23,488 nt of DNA from Pseudomonadota bacterium (GTDB taxonomy: Bacteria > Desulfobacterota > Desulfarculia > Desulfarculales > Desulfarculaceae). The notes beneath the pieces are model-generated. The model searched no databases. It had not been told where the DNA came from and worked only from the letters and a program-made list of their open reading frames with translations. Shown here in pieces: positions 22,527 through 23,488 of this stretch. Position 1 is the stretch's first letter. The number at the start of each line of letters is the position of its first letter. Location: contig JAHIQI010000045.1 in NCBI GenBank assembly GCA_018902755.1, positions 1-23,488 of the forward strand, written 5' to 3'. Position numbers and translations under genes: made by a program.

Positions 22527-22865
22527 ATGCGTCAGTTTATGGAAAAAATGATGGTTATTGCGTTGGGCATTGCTTTTTGGTTCCCTACGGATTCTTGGGC
22601 TCAGCAGACAGCAGGATCCGGTAATTACTGGGGGCCTCACATGATGTGGGGAGGAGGATGGATGGGGGGATCCTTAATGATCATTTTTTGGATATTGGTC
22701 ATCGTGGCCATCTATTACGGCATCAAATGGGCAACCAAGAGTAGTGATTCCCAGGGGATGGGACGAGGCGAAAGTGCTCAGGAGGTTCTCAAGCGGAGAT
22801 ACGCCTCCGGCGAAATCGACCGTGAACAGTACCTGCGCATGAAAAAAGACCTTGAGGAAAATTAA
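22527..22865 (+). CDS. Small membrane protein with C-terminal SHOCT domain
   Basis: This 112-residue protein has a signal peptide or first helix (residues 1 to about 25, ending SWA), a Trp/Met/Gly-rich linker (HMMWGGGWMGG), one transmembrane helix (about 49-68, IIFWILVIVAIYYGI) and a SHOCT motif near the C-terminus (EVLKRRYASGEIDREQYLRM). SHOCT motifs are short oligomerisation elements often found at the end of small envelope proteins. ATG 22527 has GGAGG eight bases upstream; the TTG at 22521 is less likely. Similar small Met/Trp-rich SHOCT proteins are frequently adjacent to copper ATPases. Its exact function is unknown. Confidence 0.75.
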   Translation: MRQFMEKMMVIALGIAFWFPTDSWAQQTAGSGNYWGPHMMWGGGWMGGSLMIIFWILVIVAIYYGIKWATKSSDSQGMGRGESAQEVLKRRYASGEIDREQYLRMKKDLEEN

Positions 22866-22961
22866 TTGACCAGTTAAAGGCATTCATTTGTTGGATCGGA
22901 GCTACCCAAAAGGATGCCATTTTTACTGGCCGCGCCTTACATGCCGTGACGAGCGTTAATC

Positions 22962-23420
22962 ATGGTCCCCCTTGATAAAAAACCAAACAAACGGAAGCTG
23001 TTACTGATAGCGGGACTTATTACCCTGATCAGCATTCTGCATTACTCGACTCCCCACGCAAAAGGAATAGAGCACCTAATTTATAGGGAGCTATATCTCG
23101 TTCCTATAGTGTTGGCCGCCTTTTGGTTCGGCATGAAAGGCGGCTTTATTTTTTCCCTTTTCACGGCCGCGGTATATCTGCCTCTGGCCTTTCGTTCCTC
23201 AAGCCAGATCACCGCCTACTATGTAAGCAACTTTACCCAAGTGGCTATCTTCATAGTTTTCTCGGTAATCCTGGGCTGGATTAGGGATCGGGACCTCAAG
23301 CTGAAGGCCGAACAAGCCCTGCATGCCAGAATGGTTGCCATGGGGCAGGCGGCTGCCAGTATCGCCCATGACTTAAAATCGGTTCATCCGGATCTTGGGT
23401 ACCTGGATGAGTTGCAATGA
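22962..23420 (+). CDS. Sensor histidine kinase, truncated at the H-box
   Basis: The native part covers residues 1 to about 139. Several hydrophobic helices (about 12-30, 43-58, 60-78, 92-106) form a DUF4118-like membrane sensor. A short cytoplasmic linker leads to the dimerisation domain start MVAMGQAAASIAHDLK, where H136 is the expected phosphorylated histidine. From codon 140 the frame runs into antisense ProX sequence and stops at 23418-23420, so the rest of the H-box and the whole ATPase domain are missing. Being in the same direction as the copper genes, it is probably the sensor of their two-component system; the response regulator is not in the window. No strong ribosome-binding site is evident at ATG 22962. 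Confidence 0.7.
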   Translation: MVPLDKKPNKRKLLLIAGLITLISILHYSTPHAKGIEHLIYRELYLVPIVLAAFWFGMKGGFIFSLFTAAVYLPLAFRSSSQITAYYVSNFTQVAIFIVFSVILGWIRDRDLKLKAEQALHARMVAMGQAAASIAHDLKSVHPDLGYLDELQ

Positions 23421-23488
23421 AGTGGACAATCAGGTTTTCCTCTTTGATGTTAGCTATTTTCATCGAGGAGGAGCCCCATCATGTCCAC
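23379..23488. repeat. Right copy of 110-bp terminal inverted repeat
   Basis: The last 110 bases are the exact reverse complement of 80-189 and join the kinase gene at 23379 through a TCGG shared by both parents. Positions 23379-23428 also match 37-86 directly, with one mismatch (23414 against 72). The junction lies inside the kinase coding sequence. Confidence 0.9.

Overview
The window looks like a contig from a GC-rich anaerobic bacterium, most likely a deltaproteobacterial (Desulfobacterota) lineage. The reasons are a soluble NuoEF-type diaphorase with HndC/HymB domain order, a LuxR regulator with a sensory N-terminus, and a large HAAT-family uptake operon. The placement is an inference from gene style; no rRNA or other marker is present.

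Layout. (1) 1-392: a fold-back inverted repeat followed by the C-terminal end of a ProX-type glycine betaine/proline binding protein. The same sequence returns inverted at the extreme right end. (2) 609-1977: an outer-membrane porin with a coiled-coil N-terminus and its own terminator. (3) 2189-12478: a long + strand catabolic unit. It runs FCD-type GntR regulator, metal-dependent cyclase/hydrolase, a complete branched-chain-amino-acid-type ABC importer (binding protein, two permeases, two ATPases), a class III aminotransferase, and the three 5-oxoprolinase subunits in the order PxpB-PxpC-PxpA. Most genes overlap or abut, so it reads as one uptake-and-degradation pathway for a cyclic amide or amino-acid-like compound that cannot be named from sequence. 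(4) 12479-12981: a gene-free stretch holding a minus-strand terminator, a tRNA 3'-end-like block and short direct repeats, which together suggest an old integration site. (5) 12982-16858, minus strand: NuoE-, NuoF- and truncated NuoG-like subunits, then a stand-alone HisF with an altered ammonia gate. A LuxR-family regulator is divergent, and a near-perfect palindrome lies between the two. (6) 18068-18705: an IS3 transposase remnant and non-coding sequence. (7) 18706-23380: a copper/heavy-metal envelope-stress cluster. It contains a CopB-type ATPase with a His-rich tail, a Met/Gly-rich Spy/CpxP-like periplasmic protein, a Gly-rich secreted protein, a YHS metal-site protein, a SHOCT membrane protein and a sensor kinase cut off at its H-box.

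The strongest candidates for new biology are the cyclase-transporter-aminotransferase-PxpBCA operon, and the diaphorase lacking a catalytic partner together with its atypical HisF. The inverted repeat shared by both window ends, which breaks both ProX and the kinase, is most simply an assembly or amplification chimera, but an invertible junction is not excluded.
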